From Dermacentor variabilis (lineage: Eukaryota; Arthropoda; Arachnida; Ixodida; Ixodidae): 64,000 bases of DNA. The notes beneath the pieces are model-generated. The model did not search any database, had not been told where the DNA came from, and worked only from the letters and a program-made list of their open reading frames with translations. Shown here in pieces: positions 1 through 11,499 of the stretch. A program made the position numbers and the translations under genes. Positions within the stretch are counted from its first letter, which is position 1. The number at the start of each line of letters is the position of its first letter. The stretch covers positions 157,832,699 through 157,896,698 of the forward strand of contig NC_134574.1 of NCBI RefSeq assembly GCF_050947875.1. Reading direction: 5' to 3'.

Positions 1-1472
1 AGCGATGAGAATTTTCCTAAATGATGCCATAATAGCAAAGTTACTGGGGCTCAATGAACGACATTGTGGCCACGGCAGCTTATCATTTTCGCTACCTTTA
101 TCATGGGCACTTTTCCTCCTTGCCACATATACTTCTATACGCTCCGTCTTACCAAGTATGTGCCATACAGCAAAAACTACATGTCGCGTCAGCAGAGCAA
201 CACATGAGACCAAAAGATTTGCTCCACCTCTGTCCACCCCCAATCGTCCTCCGTGTGACATCAACTGACTGGATGCTTCAAGGAAAGAACAATGGCACAC
301 AATGGACAAGCACCCGTCTCTGTTCTCAGAACACACAGCCAGCTCTCAGCCCCCTGGCTCTCGTTCCTCATCGGTTGGCCAATCCACAGCTTTTACCCTG
401 ATGAATTCATGCACATGATCGTCACAGCATCTTGTACAGAATGCGTGTTTATTTAAAGCGCACTAAAAATGTCGGAGGCTTAGTACACACTTGTTTGTGC
501 TGTAACGTCAACAAGTGAGCAATACCACTCACCTAAAGTTCTGCGTCCGCGAGCACCGCCATTATTTGCGAGCACATTTTCTGCCCACCCTTGTCAGCGA
601 GATGGGCAAGTTGAGTTTACACAGCACAGCTGTGTGTGTGTAACATATTGGCACGGATGCAGTGTATTCAGGCACCGCTTCAGCGCCCATCTGATTGGCC
701 AGCAGCGAACACCGGAATGAATCTCACAGTGATTAGCTGGACAGTGGAGCCTTACACTGAAGCATCCATTGGAGATGTAGATTTTGTCCGTCCTATCACC
801 CCTGTGAGAGCGAGCCCTTTGGGCTGGTAATTGGGTAGTTTTTTCTAAATACCAGCATTTCAATAGCCCCCACAGTTGATGGTGCAAGCGCACCTGACAG
901 TACTATGTGCAAGACAGATATGCGATTCTCCAAACGCCCCACACCAGCTAGTGCTTGTATAAAATGTGCATTTAAGCTCTTTGGTAAAGGTAGTACAAAC
1001 TCTTCAGAGAGTTTTGAGCAGTTACGAAGTCTAGCACTTCAGAAAAAAAAAATTATGGGGTTTTACGTGCCAAAATCACTTTCTGATTATGAGGCACGCC
1101 GTAGGGGAGGGCTCCGGAAATTTTGACCACCTGGGGTTCTTTAACGTGCACCTAAATCTAAGCACACGGGTGTTTTCGCATTTCGCCCCCATCAAAATGT
1201 GGCCGCCGTGGCGGGATTCGATCCCGCGACCTCATGCTAACACTTCAGAGTCACCACTGTCCAACAAGATATTAACTCCTATTTGCCTATTTGATTACCA
1301 GTAATTTGCATTTCTGCATAAATCACTTGAAAAATATACAAAATTTTTGAGTGCTTAGAATGGGAGGTATTCAAGGACAACTAGAGGACCCAATCAATTA
1401 GGTGGCTATCTATGTGCTATTCAGTTTTATCCCTCATAATCACATTTCTCTGTCGGTAGTGAAAGTCCCTAC
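1..1472. other. Downstream intron of CLASRP, no exon recognised apart from a SINE
   Basis: Nothing in this stretch reads as the expected RS-rich CLASRP exons. It contains one truncated tick SINE (about 1050-1240). The open frames here have no recognisable family features. Confidence 0.5.
1050..1240 (-). mobile_element. Ruka-type tRNA-derived SINE, truncated
   Basis: The reverse complement reads as the tick SINE: a B-box-like ggatcgaatcccgc, the ggcggccacattt-like body, and a tail that on this strand begins attatggggttttacgtgcc. The tRNA head is cut off beyond the B box. It lies in the downstream CLASRP intron. Confidence 0.85.
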
Positions 1473-4400
1473 CTGAACGGCTTGTACGTTGGGCTGGCTC
1501 TGGCTGCATAGCTGCAAGAAATTAAGGAGACACGTGTCAACAACAATAAATGCACACGCATCCGCATGCGTCGACAATTTTACGAGGGAATTTCTTTTTG
1601 TGCTGCGCACGCACAGGGGAAAAAAAAAACTAAACCTTGAGAGAAAGACGGCAAAAAAATTCCAAACCGACCTTGGTGGGCTGGTGACCTTACGATTCTT
1701 GAGTTTCTTCTCCCGCAGAGCCCGCCTCTCCCGGCGCGACTTCCGACCCTGCAACCATTGTGACTAAGAGTTAAATTCACTTGCAGCATGTCGCAACAGG
1801 CTACACCTACAACTGCCACGTAATGATGACGAGAGTGAAGCACTACAGTCCAATCTCAGTATAACAAACACAGCTATAGTAAATTATTGGATATAACAAA
1901 GAAAATCCAACTTGTTTCTTGTTGGTATCAGCATGCAATGAGTGCTTATAACAAATATCTGATATAACGAAGTATTGTGTCAGAGGTGACTTTCGTTATA
2001 ATATGGTTGGACTGTATTAGTCTTGTTGGTACTGCATTCTTGTGCCTACAACACAAACACACAGGTGACAACGCAACAAAACAGGACACTGCTGTAAAAT
2101 GTGGTGCCCCATTCCATTCTTTGGTGATTCAAATGTTTGCGTTCTAGCCATAAGAAGGAACAGCCAACTTGCTGCAGCCAAAAGCCAGCCAGCATGAGAT
2201 TGCGGCTTGATGAGAATGCTCGCTTATCATGCTTATCGGGCTGGCACAAGGGCGAGACCTAAATGCCGCGTCACTTGTGGGCATATACTGAAGGTGTGAC
2301 AATTGCACTCTTCCACAGCTGAGTTTCAGTTGTTGAAGTGAATTTGTCCATAAATCATTACGCTGCAGAAAGTAGCAGCATCGCCTTTTGACTGTTTGGA
2401 AGCAGTTACGCTCGGATGACTGGCTTCAAATATTGCATTAGGATCAATCGTCTTAACTCTGCGCCTAGCATGCTGTTTTGGCGAAGTGCCAGTAACACTG
2501 TTGCGCATAAAGGCCAATCTGTCCAGTGCCGACACATATGAAAGTGACAGAGAATCTTACTGGTGTCATTTTGAAAAGGCTTCATGTGGTCTATGTGCAG
2601 CCAACGGGATTCTATTTTCGTGATTTTGCTCATCTCGAAACACCACTCAACTTGAAATTTTTTTCCAGGTTTTTACAGCTTCAAGTCAATGGGCATTTAC
2701 TGTACGCTCAACAGGACCGATCTAATTATTAAAAAAAATTAGCTTTCAGCCTTTCCAAAAACTCAAGCTAATAACAGAGCAGTCACACCGCTGGGCCAGA
2801 CTGCCTAACATCCTCAGGAGCACAATTTGTCCCATGAAAACACCCACAGTGCCTCACCGAGTACATGGCTTTCTCTTCTTCGAGCTCCCTAGCTTGCTTC
2901 AGTCTTTCCTGCTCCTCCTTGTCCAGGTGAAGGTACCTTCACAAAAACACCGACAAGACAATTGCAATAAAATGCAAACACCAGCTAACATGGACAACAG
3001 AAAACTACAGAAGCTTCGGTGTACCACCTCCAGAGCAGCATTTTCAGAACACTTCATTGGCTGACCAAGAGCACACATTGAGCTGAGGACCTCCACAGAG
3101 CAGCTAGCAGTACTCTAACAAAAAAAAAAATGTCAAATAACCAGATTCCACCATCATCAGCCATATGAAGTCCGCGGTGGGTGGAAAGCTCTCTTCAGCA
3201 ATCGCCAGTCAATCCACAGTCCCGTGTCAGCAGACTCCACTCATGCCCGCAATTCCCCTAATCCATTTACCAGTTACTCCTTCAGCCATTCTCTGCTGCA
3301 CTTCCCTTGGCACCTATTTTGTTAATCGAACTGACCACCGGTTACCTGCCCTTACACATCACATGAACTGCGTTAATTGCTCTAGTTCACCTTGGTCTCA
3401 GCTATAATATCAGCTACCTAACCTACCTAAGTGTACATAACAAGGGCACCCTGACCTAAGCTTGTTAAAGACTGAGTTTCAAATCAAATGTTCAAATTGC
3501 AGTCAAAAACTGCTAAATCTCGAATAACAATGTATTTCACCAGACAAGCACTCCAGAGAGGCCCAAACAAAACAGTATAATACTACTGCCAACCCAACCA
3601 CGGTGAAACCTTGTTAATTTGGATTTCAGGCGACCAAAAAAAGAAATGTCCGAATTAACCATACCTCGAATTGTCAAGGGTATCAAGAAAACAATAAACA
3701 TATGCATACTACATCAACACACTTTTATTTACTGAATGAATCAGCAAATCCTGTTTCTATTTTGCACAAAAGCAGTGCGGTAGCTGCAATTCCCATCTCG
3801 CGACTGATTATCGCTCACAGCAGCGAAGGCCTCGCGACTTCCTACACAGCGCGGCCAGGCCGCGCATCTTAATATGAGACGCTTTTCACTACCACACACA
3901 CATCCAGATTCTTTTTCGCCACTGTAGTCAGGTCGCCACTCATCGCGATGTAGACGGTGCTCTTCATCCTCGACAGCTTCGCACCAAGTAAAAATTAAAC
4001 TAGTTTGCTGCAACCGTTGCGGACAAAACCGGAGCCACTATCGACATGTCATGGCAACCATGCAGTCATGAAGGCACGTGACTAACGAGGTGCTAGGCGC
4101 AGCAGTAAATGCAAGAATAAAGACTTTAAAGGCACAAATAGGCACGAAGCGTACTGGCGCTGCTGTCATTCACGGACGATTTCCACTGATGACTATAGCG
4201 AAGCGAACTCCACCGCTTCATTTCAGTAGACGCTAACGCTGTTTTTGCTCTTTTGCGTCGTACATTTTCGGCACTCCGCGCTTGCCGAGCTTGCCAAGAG
4301 TTGTCGAATAACCGATGTGCAGCCAAATATGTTCAAATTAATGAGAGGTTCATCGCATTAATGCATACGCTTGCCGGGACCAGAGGACGAGTTTAAATTA

Positions 4401-7400
4401 TCTGATTTTCCAAATTTATGAGGGTCCAATTAATGAGGTTTTGCTGCAGTGCTGTCACATCAAGGCAATGAATGCGATTTTACCACCTAAAAAAGTAGCA
4501 GTGTCACTTACGAAATGAAATCCGTAGACTCCATGCCATAGGCGTGCGACTGATCGTTCATCTCCCGTGCCTGCTCGATGGTGAGTTCGTTCACGTCAAC
4601 AGTCACATCTGATGAAAGAAAAGGGAATAAACGATTGGCTAATTGCCCCGATTTAACATCCCGAAGTAACAGCTGGGTTATGAATAACCACTGTAGTAGC
4701 ATTTGAATAAATTTGACCAGCCGTGATATTATTATGTGCATCAAAGTCTAAACAAGCATTTTCACAGTCCCCCCCCCCCCCCTTGTCAAAATGTGGCTGC
4801 CGACACATTTGGAATTGAGCCGGCACCCTTGTGCTAAATGCACAGCAAAATGCAATAGCTGCAGAAAGTCACGTCACTTGAAATCAAATTGTGGGCTTAA
4901 CATCATAAAATAACAAACACAATAAAAATATTCATGGCAGCAGCTGAATCATCGGAACTGCAGCTTCTGCCAACAGTGTTACTAGCTGATCAGCCTACCA
5001 AGCCTCTAATATTTTTGTTTTAAAGGGGTCCTGAGCCCCCCCTCGGGCTAGCTTCAAAGACAGTCCATGGATAGCATATGCTGCTGTGAACATTTCAGCT
5101 AAGTTTTGCAGCCATGCGCGGCGCGTGGCGTAATCAAGTGGAGCGCGAGGTCACCTTTCCCTCAAATGCTCTTCTTTCGACAGAAGCCTGCTCCTCACTC
5201 TTTTCCGGACATTTATTGCAGATTCCCACGTGCAGCTGCTATTAGCCAATAGCTGAGACGTCAATCAAGAAGAGTGTTTGGATCAGTGCACTTCTTCCTA
5301 CTGTTACTGTGTATATCCATTGACGAAGTTTCATAAACAGGCTGAAGTAAGTGAAAAACTGCTTTCAAGTTTATAATACTTACTTCCGGAAGAAGCTGAC
5401 TATCGTCTGCGCACGTACGTACAAGAGTACTGGACAATGATGTAATCAGCTGACATCTTATACAAAACTTTACCTAGCCTTATTGGGATACAGCCCAGCA
5501 GAGGTATAACAGACACACAAGTAGAACACGAACATGAATGCTAACATTTCCTCACTTGTGTTCTAGTTATGTGTATATTATACCTCTGCAGGGCCGTATC
5601 CAAATAATGCTACTCTAACTAGCCCCAATGCAAGCCTTAATCTAGCCAGGTCACAAAAGATAACTAGTAATCGCACCAAGATCAATATCACTGAGGTCCT
5701 CTTTATCTTCTTCCTCTTCTGGCTCATCATTCTGATTGGACGACGTCGAGGGAGCAGGTGTGCTGTCCTCATACGTGTAGCCAATCGCTGCCTTCTTCTC
5801 AGCAAGCCTGGACAAACAGCGAGTTCATTCAGTCATTACAACACATAAGTCTACAGATGAGTGTGCCAGATTTGTAAGACTGAAAACTGGAACGTCAGTA
5901 AAAGTTACCATGGACCTAAGTGGAGCAGCAGCGATAAAAAGCACTGAACAAAGACAGTTGGAATGTCACAAGGGTGTTCGTGCCACCAACACTGGTGATG
6001 CATCAGAGTTGGTCGTGACGTGACCAACTCTGATGCGTCACGAAAGTGCTCATTTGCTAGAACTGTCACTGATACACCCCCCACTCTGACTTGTCACAAA
6101 TGTCACTGGTGGCACATTAGTGTTGGTAATTATATGTCAAACCCTGATGCATCAAAAAATGTGTTTGTGCCATGAATGTAACTGGTGACACATCAGAGTC
6201 GGGGGTAAGACATGACCAACTCTGATGCACCACAAAAGCGTTGATGTGTCACGAACGTCACTGGTGATGGATCAGAGTTTACCGCAAGTCCTTGTGCCCT
6301 TTTTCTTTTTTACTATGCTGTGCAAAAACCACCACATCCATCACTGTTCACATCTGAATCTATAAGCTATAATATATTAAATGACATTCGAATAACAGCC
6401 ATCAATAGCTAGAGCTACGCACTTTGCAAAATCAACATCTTGCATGCAGAAGCAAGCTTAACACTGTTTAAAACACTAACTTCTAACTTTATACAAAATC
6501 AAAGATACTTGTGATGATGACTTTCCCAGTATCGGCACTACAAAAACCGAGTCTCTTAAGGGAGACAATACTCTTAAAAACATTGATCTTATATTATTCA
6601 CGATTATACATTTACAAAACCTCATTTAATATCTGAATTCTAATGTATTTCTTTTTTTCATTTTGATGTACAATGTGCCATTCTCAAGGTATTAAAAAAA
6701 TTTGTGTTCTTGGTATGGAAGTGCCTTTCCTTCGAAAAATAAATGCATTGGAACACCACAACAATGTGGAATTTAGAGCGTGTGCAACAAAAACAAAAAT
6801 GAGTTTCGTGTCATTTAGGACCAATGCCATCGGACAACTACAAAAACCCTCTTACGATTGCAATTTCTTTCTGGCAGTTCAGAAAAAGTAATCTATCTCA
6901 GAAACATTTCTGTCTTGCAAGTGCTAATCCTTTAAACAACGATTTACGGCATCAGTAGTACAACTAGAGATATCCTGATTTAAAACAGAGAAGTCATCAC
7001 AATTAGTGAAATTGGCCCATCAAACATCACCAAAAATCCAAGTTTGATCCTGTAAAGATTTACGAACAAACAGTTCCTCAGTTCATGCACACAAGCATCT
7101 CTAACTGAATTAGAATGCAGCCTGCGGCATTCAAACCCACAACCTAGCTCCCCCAGCAGCGGGGCGCCACAGTCGTCACAGCCAACGCGGCGTTGCGCAA
7201 AGTCAACGAAACGAGACACACTTTTTTTTTTCCTCCTCCGTGGTGCCAACAGGCTTCCCGACAGGGCCATAGCGTTCCTCCAAGAAGATCTGATGCAAGA
7301 ACTTGTCCTCTGACACTGCACAATCACACGACATGCAGAGAAGGGGTCACGGTTTTCACACGTAGAAGGCATGCGCGACAAACTCGACGAAACTGCTGCA

Positions 7401-10400
7401 CCGGACGGTGGACCTCTTGTTAAAGGGACATTAAAGAGGAAGACAAGTCAAGCTTGATTAATAAATTACACTTCTACAATCCCCCAAAAAGTTGCTCGTA
7501 CCACGAGAGGAGGCATCACCGGCCAGACAAAGGTGCAAAAAACGATAGACTGGCGAGGGCGCCGCCTCAACGTTCCTGCGCCAGCTTGCTGTGACGTCAT
7601 TGACTTTGACAGTGTCTGCTGTGGACTAGTTCATTTGTTTAGTAAGCTAGTTGTTTAGTTAATTTATTCAGTAACTACTGAACTTGGCAAGTTTTGAAAA
7701 CCTTAAATACACCCACAATGGCTCCAATAAAAGCAAATACTTTGAAATCCGTAATGTCATATTAACTGGTACCAGAGTTTCGGCACAAAATTGGTATGAA
7801 AGTTCCACCCTCGATGTATAGTAAAATAGACACCCTCTTGCTGAGGAACTACTGAGAACAGAGTCCTAAAAAATAGTTTATCGATCTGAACTGATTCTAT
7901 GGTTGTTTTCGTGTTCCCTTTAAATCGACCATCAGGCGGCATTGTTTTCTGCTCAATCTTGTCCCATCCTTCAATGCCACAGCTAGGTATTGATGAAAAG
8001 CCAGTACACCCTTTAGGGTTTAACCTTGCTATGGAACAGTAACTGTCTTCACCTTGCATGCACTTTTCTGAACATCGAGTCTTTAGTACTTTCCTGTCAA
8101 GATACCATGTGTTTCTGAGCATCTCACACCTTCCCGACAGAAAAGTAAGGGGCAAAGAACGCTGAACAAAGGGAACAGGCCATATTTACTCGATTTAAAT
8201 GCAACCTGACAATTATAATTAATCTCTTCCTCTATCCCTGTTCTACTGCTCTCCCATCGTTAACATTATGGACACAGACATACATGACACCTCCAACAGG
8301 AAAGTACTAAGCATTCAAAGGTGACACTTCCGATGAGAAAATACCAAGCAAACAAAGTAATATAAGATGTACACCAAGACTGACGGCCAATATTGTTACT
8401 TTGGGAAGATTACACCCAAAAATATGCACAAATTTTGAAGAGTCAGCAATCATGCATTTCTAGACACCACCGATTCTAGGCACACCTCCATCTGTGGTGT
8501 CGTATCATTTTACACAGGTTAAATTTTGATCACCCCTAAGTCCAACACAAAACTCAGGAGCAAGATATATAACTGGTGGCTTACCTCCTAGGAAATCATT
8601 CTGAACAAGCGTGCGATAGCGCTCATAGTTGATCTGCCTCTCTTCTTCCTTTTGCTCTTCGGTCAGCCTGTTTTGAATATGGGCATGCAATGTGAATGTA
8701 CCAAATGGTAACAAATGTGACAATTATCCTTGCAAGCCTTGTAATAATGTCCCACCTGACATTAAAATACCTTCGTAATATCTAATTTCATTAGAAGCGT
8801 ATACACCCTGATGGCAGCTAAAAACATATCCAATCAGGATTACGCAAAACAAATTGCACATCATGCACCTACGCATCGGACTTGCAAAAGCACAACCCTT
8901 CCAAAGGGCCAGAAAAGGGCCTGCTGTCGTTTATTGATGGCCCGCGGGCAGCGTGCCATGTGGCATGTGGACTACACCAAATTACAAATGTGCTCTGCAT
9001 CGTCGTAAATACGCAACTCTGTGACCTATGTGATTGCAGGAGATTAGCACGATGGCTAACCAGCTGCGAGTCAAACCAAGTCACGTGCCATAACACATAT
9101 GCACTTCCAGAATGTGCAGTTCCGAGTTAGTTTTCTTGAGTATTTTGGCATTTTTGCTGTCATAATGCTGAATGATCAAATATTCACTTCAGTACAACTG
9201 AGGTTGTACCGAGTTCACTATAGCAGTGGAATAATCATTGAAAGCTATGGCAAGCCAAATTTTAGCTTTACTTCATCATATCCAATAATTCATTATATCC
9301 ATATTCTTACGACAAGATTCAACTGTACTTCATAATATCTAACATTTCGTCATGTCCACATCTGTAATGTCAAGGATTGACTGTAGTATACTATACTCTA
9401 TCATTCGTTGCATACGAGGTTTGACTAGTCACAAGTTTTGCCTCAGTAAGCCTTCACTCAAGTAAGAGTTATACATGACTGCCACCATGAGAAAGCAAGG
9501 GGCTTACTCTGGGCCATCATCGGAGTGCTTGAACTCTGGTATCGTGTCCAGGTGGGCTCGGACATCAAATCGGTCGATCATCACGTCCCGATTTCCCTGC
9601 CATGGCATCCTGCAGTCACACAAGTATTCATCAACCACTAGTGGCTGCAGTGGGAACTAGCAAAAGGAAGCCACCCCTTGCTTCGTGTCGACGTCGGTGG
9701 TGGTCGAAGGAATAAGCACGCCAACAAACATACAGATTAGACAGACACATTCTTTCAGCTTTTGCGATAATTTTTCACTAGACTCTCTATTGCCACTTGA
9801 AGGGTTATCAAATGCCAAAAGCTTACACAGTAACATACTCCGACGTTGTAACAGGGATTAAATTCTGATGTCCACTGTAGCGTGCGCCTCATTTCAAAGT
9901 AGAAACATTACAAGAATAGACAACCGGAGTAAGACAGACAAGAAAAGAAAAATAAACTAAAAACATCGCCCCTGCTTCAATTTACATCTGCCCTTTCTAC
10001 ACCCATGCCTTTCACACTGTTCCTGCACCGGTATCGTCAACCAACCAGCCGATATCCTACGTTATTAGGTGCCTACATAGCTGCTTGAAAATCTGTATGA
10101 ACAAGTGCGACACTGAAAGAGCATGCCGGCCACTGTCCAGTACAAGGGCCGGTACGGGGCAATTGGTTCTTCGATGACTTACATAGTGACTGGGCTGTCA
10201 GCAGCTTGTGCAATTGCCAGGTCGATGTGTATCTTGCAACGCCGCCCATGAAGCTGAAGGAACTGGGCCGGGTCTTGCTTCTACAAGAGCATTCAGGAAA
10301 GTCGCGGATCGTATTTTTATGTACGAAAGCACAGGGCGGCATACTCGTTCCTCAGTGTACTCACTCATACCCACTCAAATTCATTTCACAGTTAGTATAT

Positions 10401-11388
10401 ATGTACGTGTGTACAAGTGTGTGTGTGAGTACAACTTTGTGAGTATCGGTAAGTGTGAGTGGATGTAGGTCATTCATTTCACAGTTAGTATATATGTGTG
10501 TATGAGTATGTGTGCGAGTATGACTGCTTGAGTATCAGTAAGTGTGAGTGGATGTAGGTGTGAGCATGTGTGCTGCAAGTGTAAGTGCGTTTTCTGAAAA
10601 AAATTTGATGAGGGAGTGTGAATGATTATCCACTAATTCTGCCAACCTACATAGGTTGGCATAGGAAACAATTGCACATATACCTATTCTATGAAATGCA
10701 GTGTGTACTTCAATGCAATGCTTTTGGCGAAGTGGATTAATATGGCCCCATTCATCTCCACCAGTCAAAATCACCTACACAAAGTACAGTGCTCAAAAAT
10801 TGAAACACGGAACAGTTCCTAAACTACTTCAATGCATTACTTCACTTCCAAGTTCGCCTGCATTTGTTCCAAAACTACTTCAACGTGTTCTTTCACTTCG
10901 AAGTTCACCTGCACTTGTAAATTCAGACTCCAAAATGTACGCTTCGGACTACTTCATGCTTGGAAATCAGCCACAGAGCGATTACACATTGCAATTCCAT
11001 GTAAATATGCATAAAAGACATTCACTGCTGTTCACATCTCAATTTTTGAGCACTGTATACATGAGCCTTGTCAATGGACTATCCATGTACCAACCACCAT
11101 GCTTACAGCTCCCATAGACCAACACCAGTACTCCCTCTAACAATATTCTTAAACTATGATGACAGCAGTTTGGTAAACGCTCAAATGGGGCGAGCACAAG
11201 CACCAAAGCCAATGCCATGGCCTTCTTTTACATCCTTTACTGGGGGACATCTTTGTCCCTACAAAATAAGTATAGGCAGAGGCACTCACAATTCGCTCAT
11301 AAAACTCCTTCCGGCGCTCGGCCCGCTTCTTGAGGTCGACGAGCATGCCCCGTATCTTGCGCTCCTGCTTCCTTGCCTCATGCCACAT
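1473..11388 (-). CDS. CLASRP: CLK4-associating SR-related protein (CLASRP/SWAP2), N-terminal part, ten coding exons, open at the left edge
   Basis: Coding exons on the minus strand, in order: 11388-11290, 10280-10183, 9609-9508, 8667-8585, 7315-7222, 5807-5677, 4608-4512, 2936-2858, 1748-1672, 1511-1473. They total 899 nt, and every junction keeps phase. The product starts MWHEARKQERKIRG, as in the animal family, and contains QDPAQFLQLHGRRCKIH, SPVTMMPWQG, NYERYRTLVQND, GYTYEDST and LEEEKAMYSGRKSRRERR, all in the order found in human CLASRP. The family is a nuclear SR-related regulator of alternative splicing that associates with CLK kinases. This part is the conserved N-terminal SWAP-type region (about 300 residues); human CLASRP is about 674 residues. 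The arginine/serine-rich C-terminal exons are not seen and should lie left of base 1. An in-frame upstream ATG at 11484 exists, but the family start at 11388 is preferred. Identification is secure; exon edges were placed by eye. Confidence 0.93.
1846..2014. mobile_element. Short TIR element (MITE) with TA target duplication
   Basis: A 169-bp element between TA dinucleotides at 1844-1845 and 2015-2016. The ends match inverted: cagtccaatctcagtataac on the left and gttataatatggttggactg on the right. The interior is rich in ataacaaa/ataacgaa words. This is the usual structure of a non-autonomous Tc1/mariner/pogo MITE. It lies in the CLASRP intron upstream of exon 9. Confidence 0.75.
3600..4455. 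mobile_element. Probable non-autonomous TIR DNA element (pogo/Tigger-like ends)
   Basis: The left end reads cggtgaaaccttgttaattt, and the right end read inverted gives gcagcaaaacctcattaatt. The sub-terminal parts continue with Ttaatt/aattaa words on both sides. No transposase frame is visible inside. The ends are imperfect and no clean target duplication was identified, so the borders are approximate. Confidence 0.45.
4765..4850 (-). mobile_element. SINE fragment after a poly-C run
   Basis: After a run of about 14 C residues at 4770-4783, the reverse complement shows a degenerate tRNA-like B-box region (ggttgagccgg-type) and the gtggcagccacattttgac body word of the tick SINE. It is heavily diverged. 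Confidence 0.45.
5020..5400. repeat. Degenerate interspersed repeat in CLASRP intron
   Basis: The stretch begins ttaaaggggtcctgagcccc, a word that recurs in modified form at 13004 (ttaaaggggccctgcaatgc). No ORF and no clear termini were found. It looks like a tick interspersed repeat of DNA-transposon type, but the class is not certain. Confidence 0.35.
5975..6290. repeat. Degenerate minisatellite with internal palindromes
   Basis: The words gtcactggtgayrcatcagag and accaactctgatgc alternate at irregular spacing four to five times. A near-perfect palindrome sits at 5999-6035: arms gcatcagagttggtc and gaccaactctgatgc around a 7-base centre. The stretch lies in the CLASRP intron between exons 5 and 6. 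Confidence 0.7.
7420..7923. mobile_element. TTAA-flanked TIR element, about 0.5 kb
   Basis: The left boundary reads ttaaagggacattaaag and the right boundary tgttccctttaa. This gives inverted ends AGGGACA/TGTTCCCT flanked by TTAA on both sides. The interior has no coding capacity. TTAA flanks are typical of piggyBac-like insertion, but the termini do not start with CCC, so the superfamily is left open. Confidence 0.55.
9186..9386. mobile_element. Diverged MITE-like element
   Basis: The interior carries repeated atatccaataattcattata-type words, as in the 1846-2014 element. The ends (cagtacaactgaggttg and the inverse of aaggattgactgta) match only weakly. It is probably an old relative of that family. 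Confidence 0.4.
10378..10562. repeat. Tandem duplication of a GT-rich unit, about 90 bp
   Basis: The segment starting ttcatttcacagttagtata at about 10380 recurs from about 10472. Both copies end in gtaagtgtgagtggatgtag. The two copies differ by small changes in the (gt)n core. The repeat lies in the intron between CLASRP exons 1 and 2. Confidence 0.8.
10787..11055. mobile_element. Tc1/mariner-type MITE with TA duplication
   Basis: The element is flanked by TA (10785-10786 and 11056-11057). Inverted ends are cagtgctcaaaaattg on the left and caatttttgagcactg on the right, essentially perfect over 16 bases. The interior contains a roughly 50-bp tandem duplication around acttcaa-g-ttctttcactt (about 10815-10915). 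No transposase is encoded. It sits about 235 bp downstream of CLASRP exon 1. Confidence 0.85.
11290..11388 (-). CDS. CLASRP: CLASRP coding exon 1 (start codon)
   Basis: This exon encodes MWHEARKQERKIRGMLVD and on to the FYERI end, followed by a gtgagtgcc donor. It holds the family's invariant start. The sequence directly upstream is GC-rich and open in the same frame to 11484, so the 5' untranslated leader or a short N-terminal extension may lie there. Confidence 0.9.
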
Positions 11389-11499
11389 ATTGTCGCGCGA
11401 CGAGCGAGACGGGAAGAACATGTCCTTCGTCGACGTCGTTTCACAGTGGCCCTGCTGCGACGGAAGCCGCCGGACGGTGCACACTCATCGAAGACAAAA

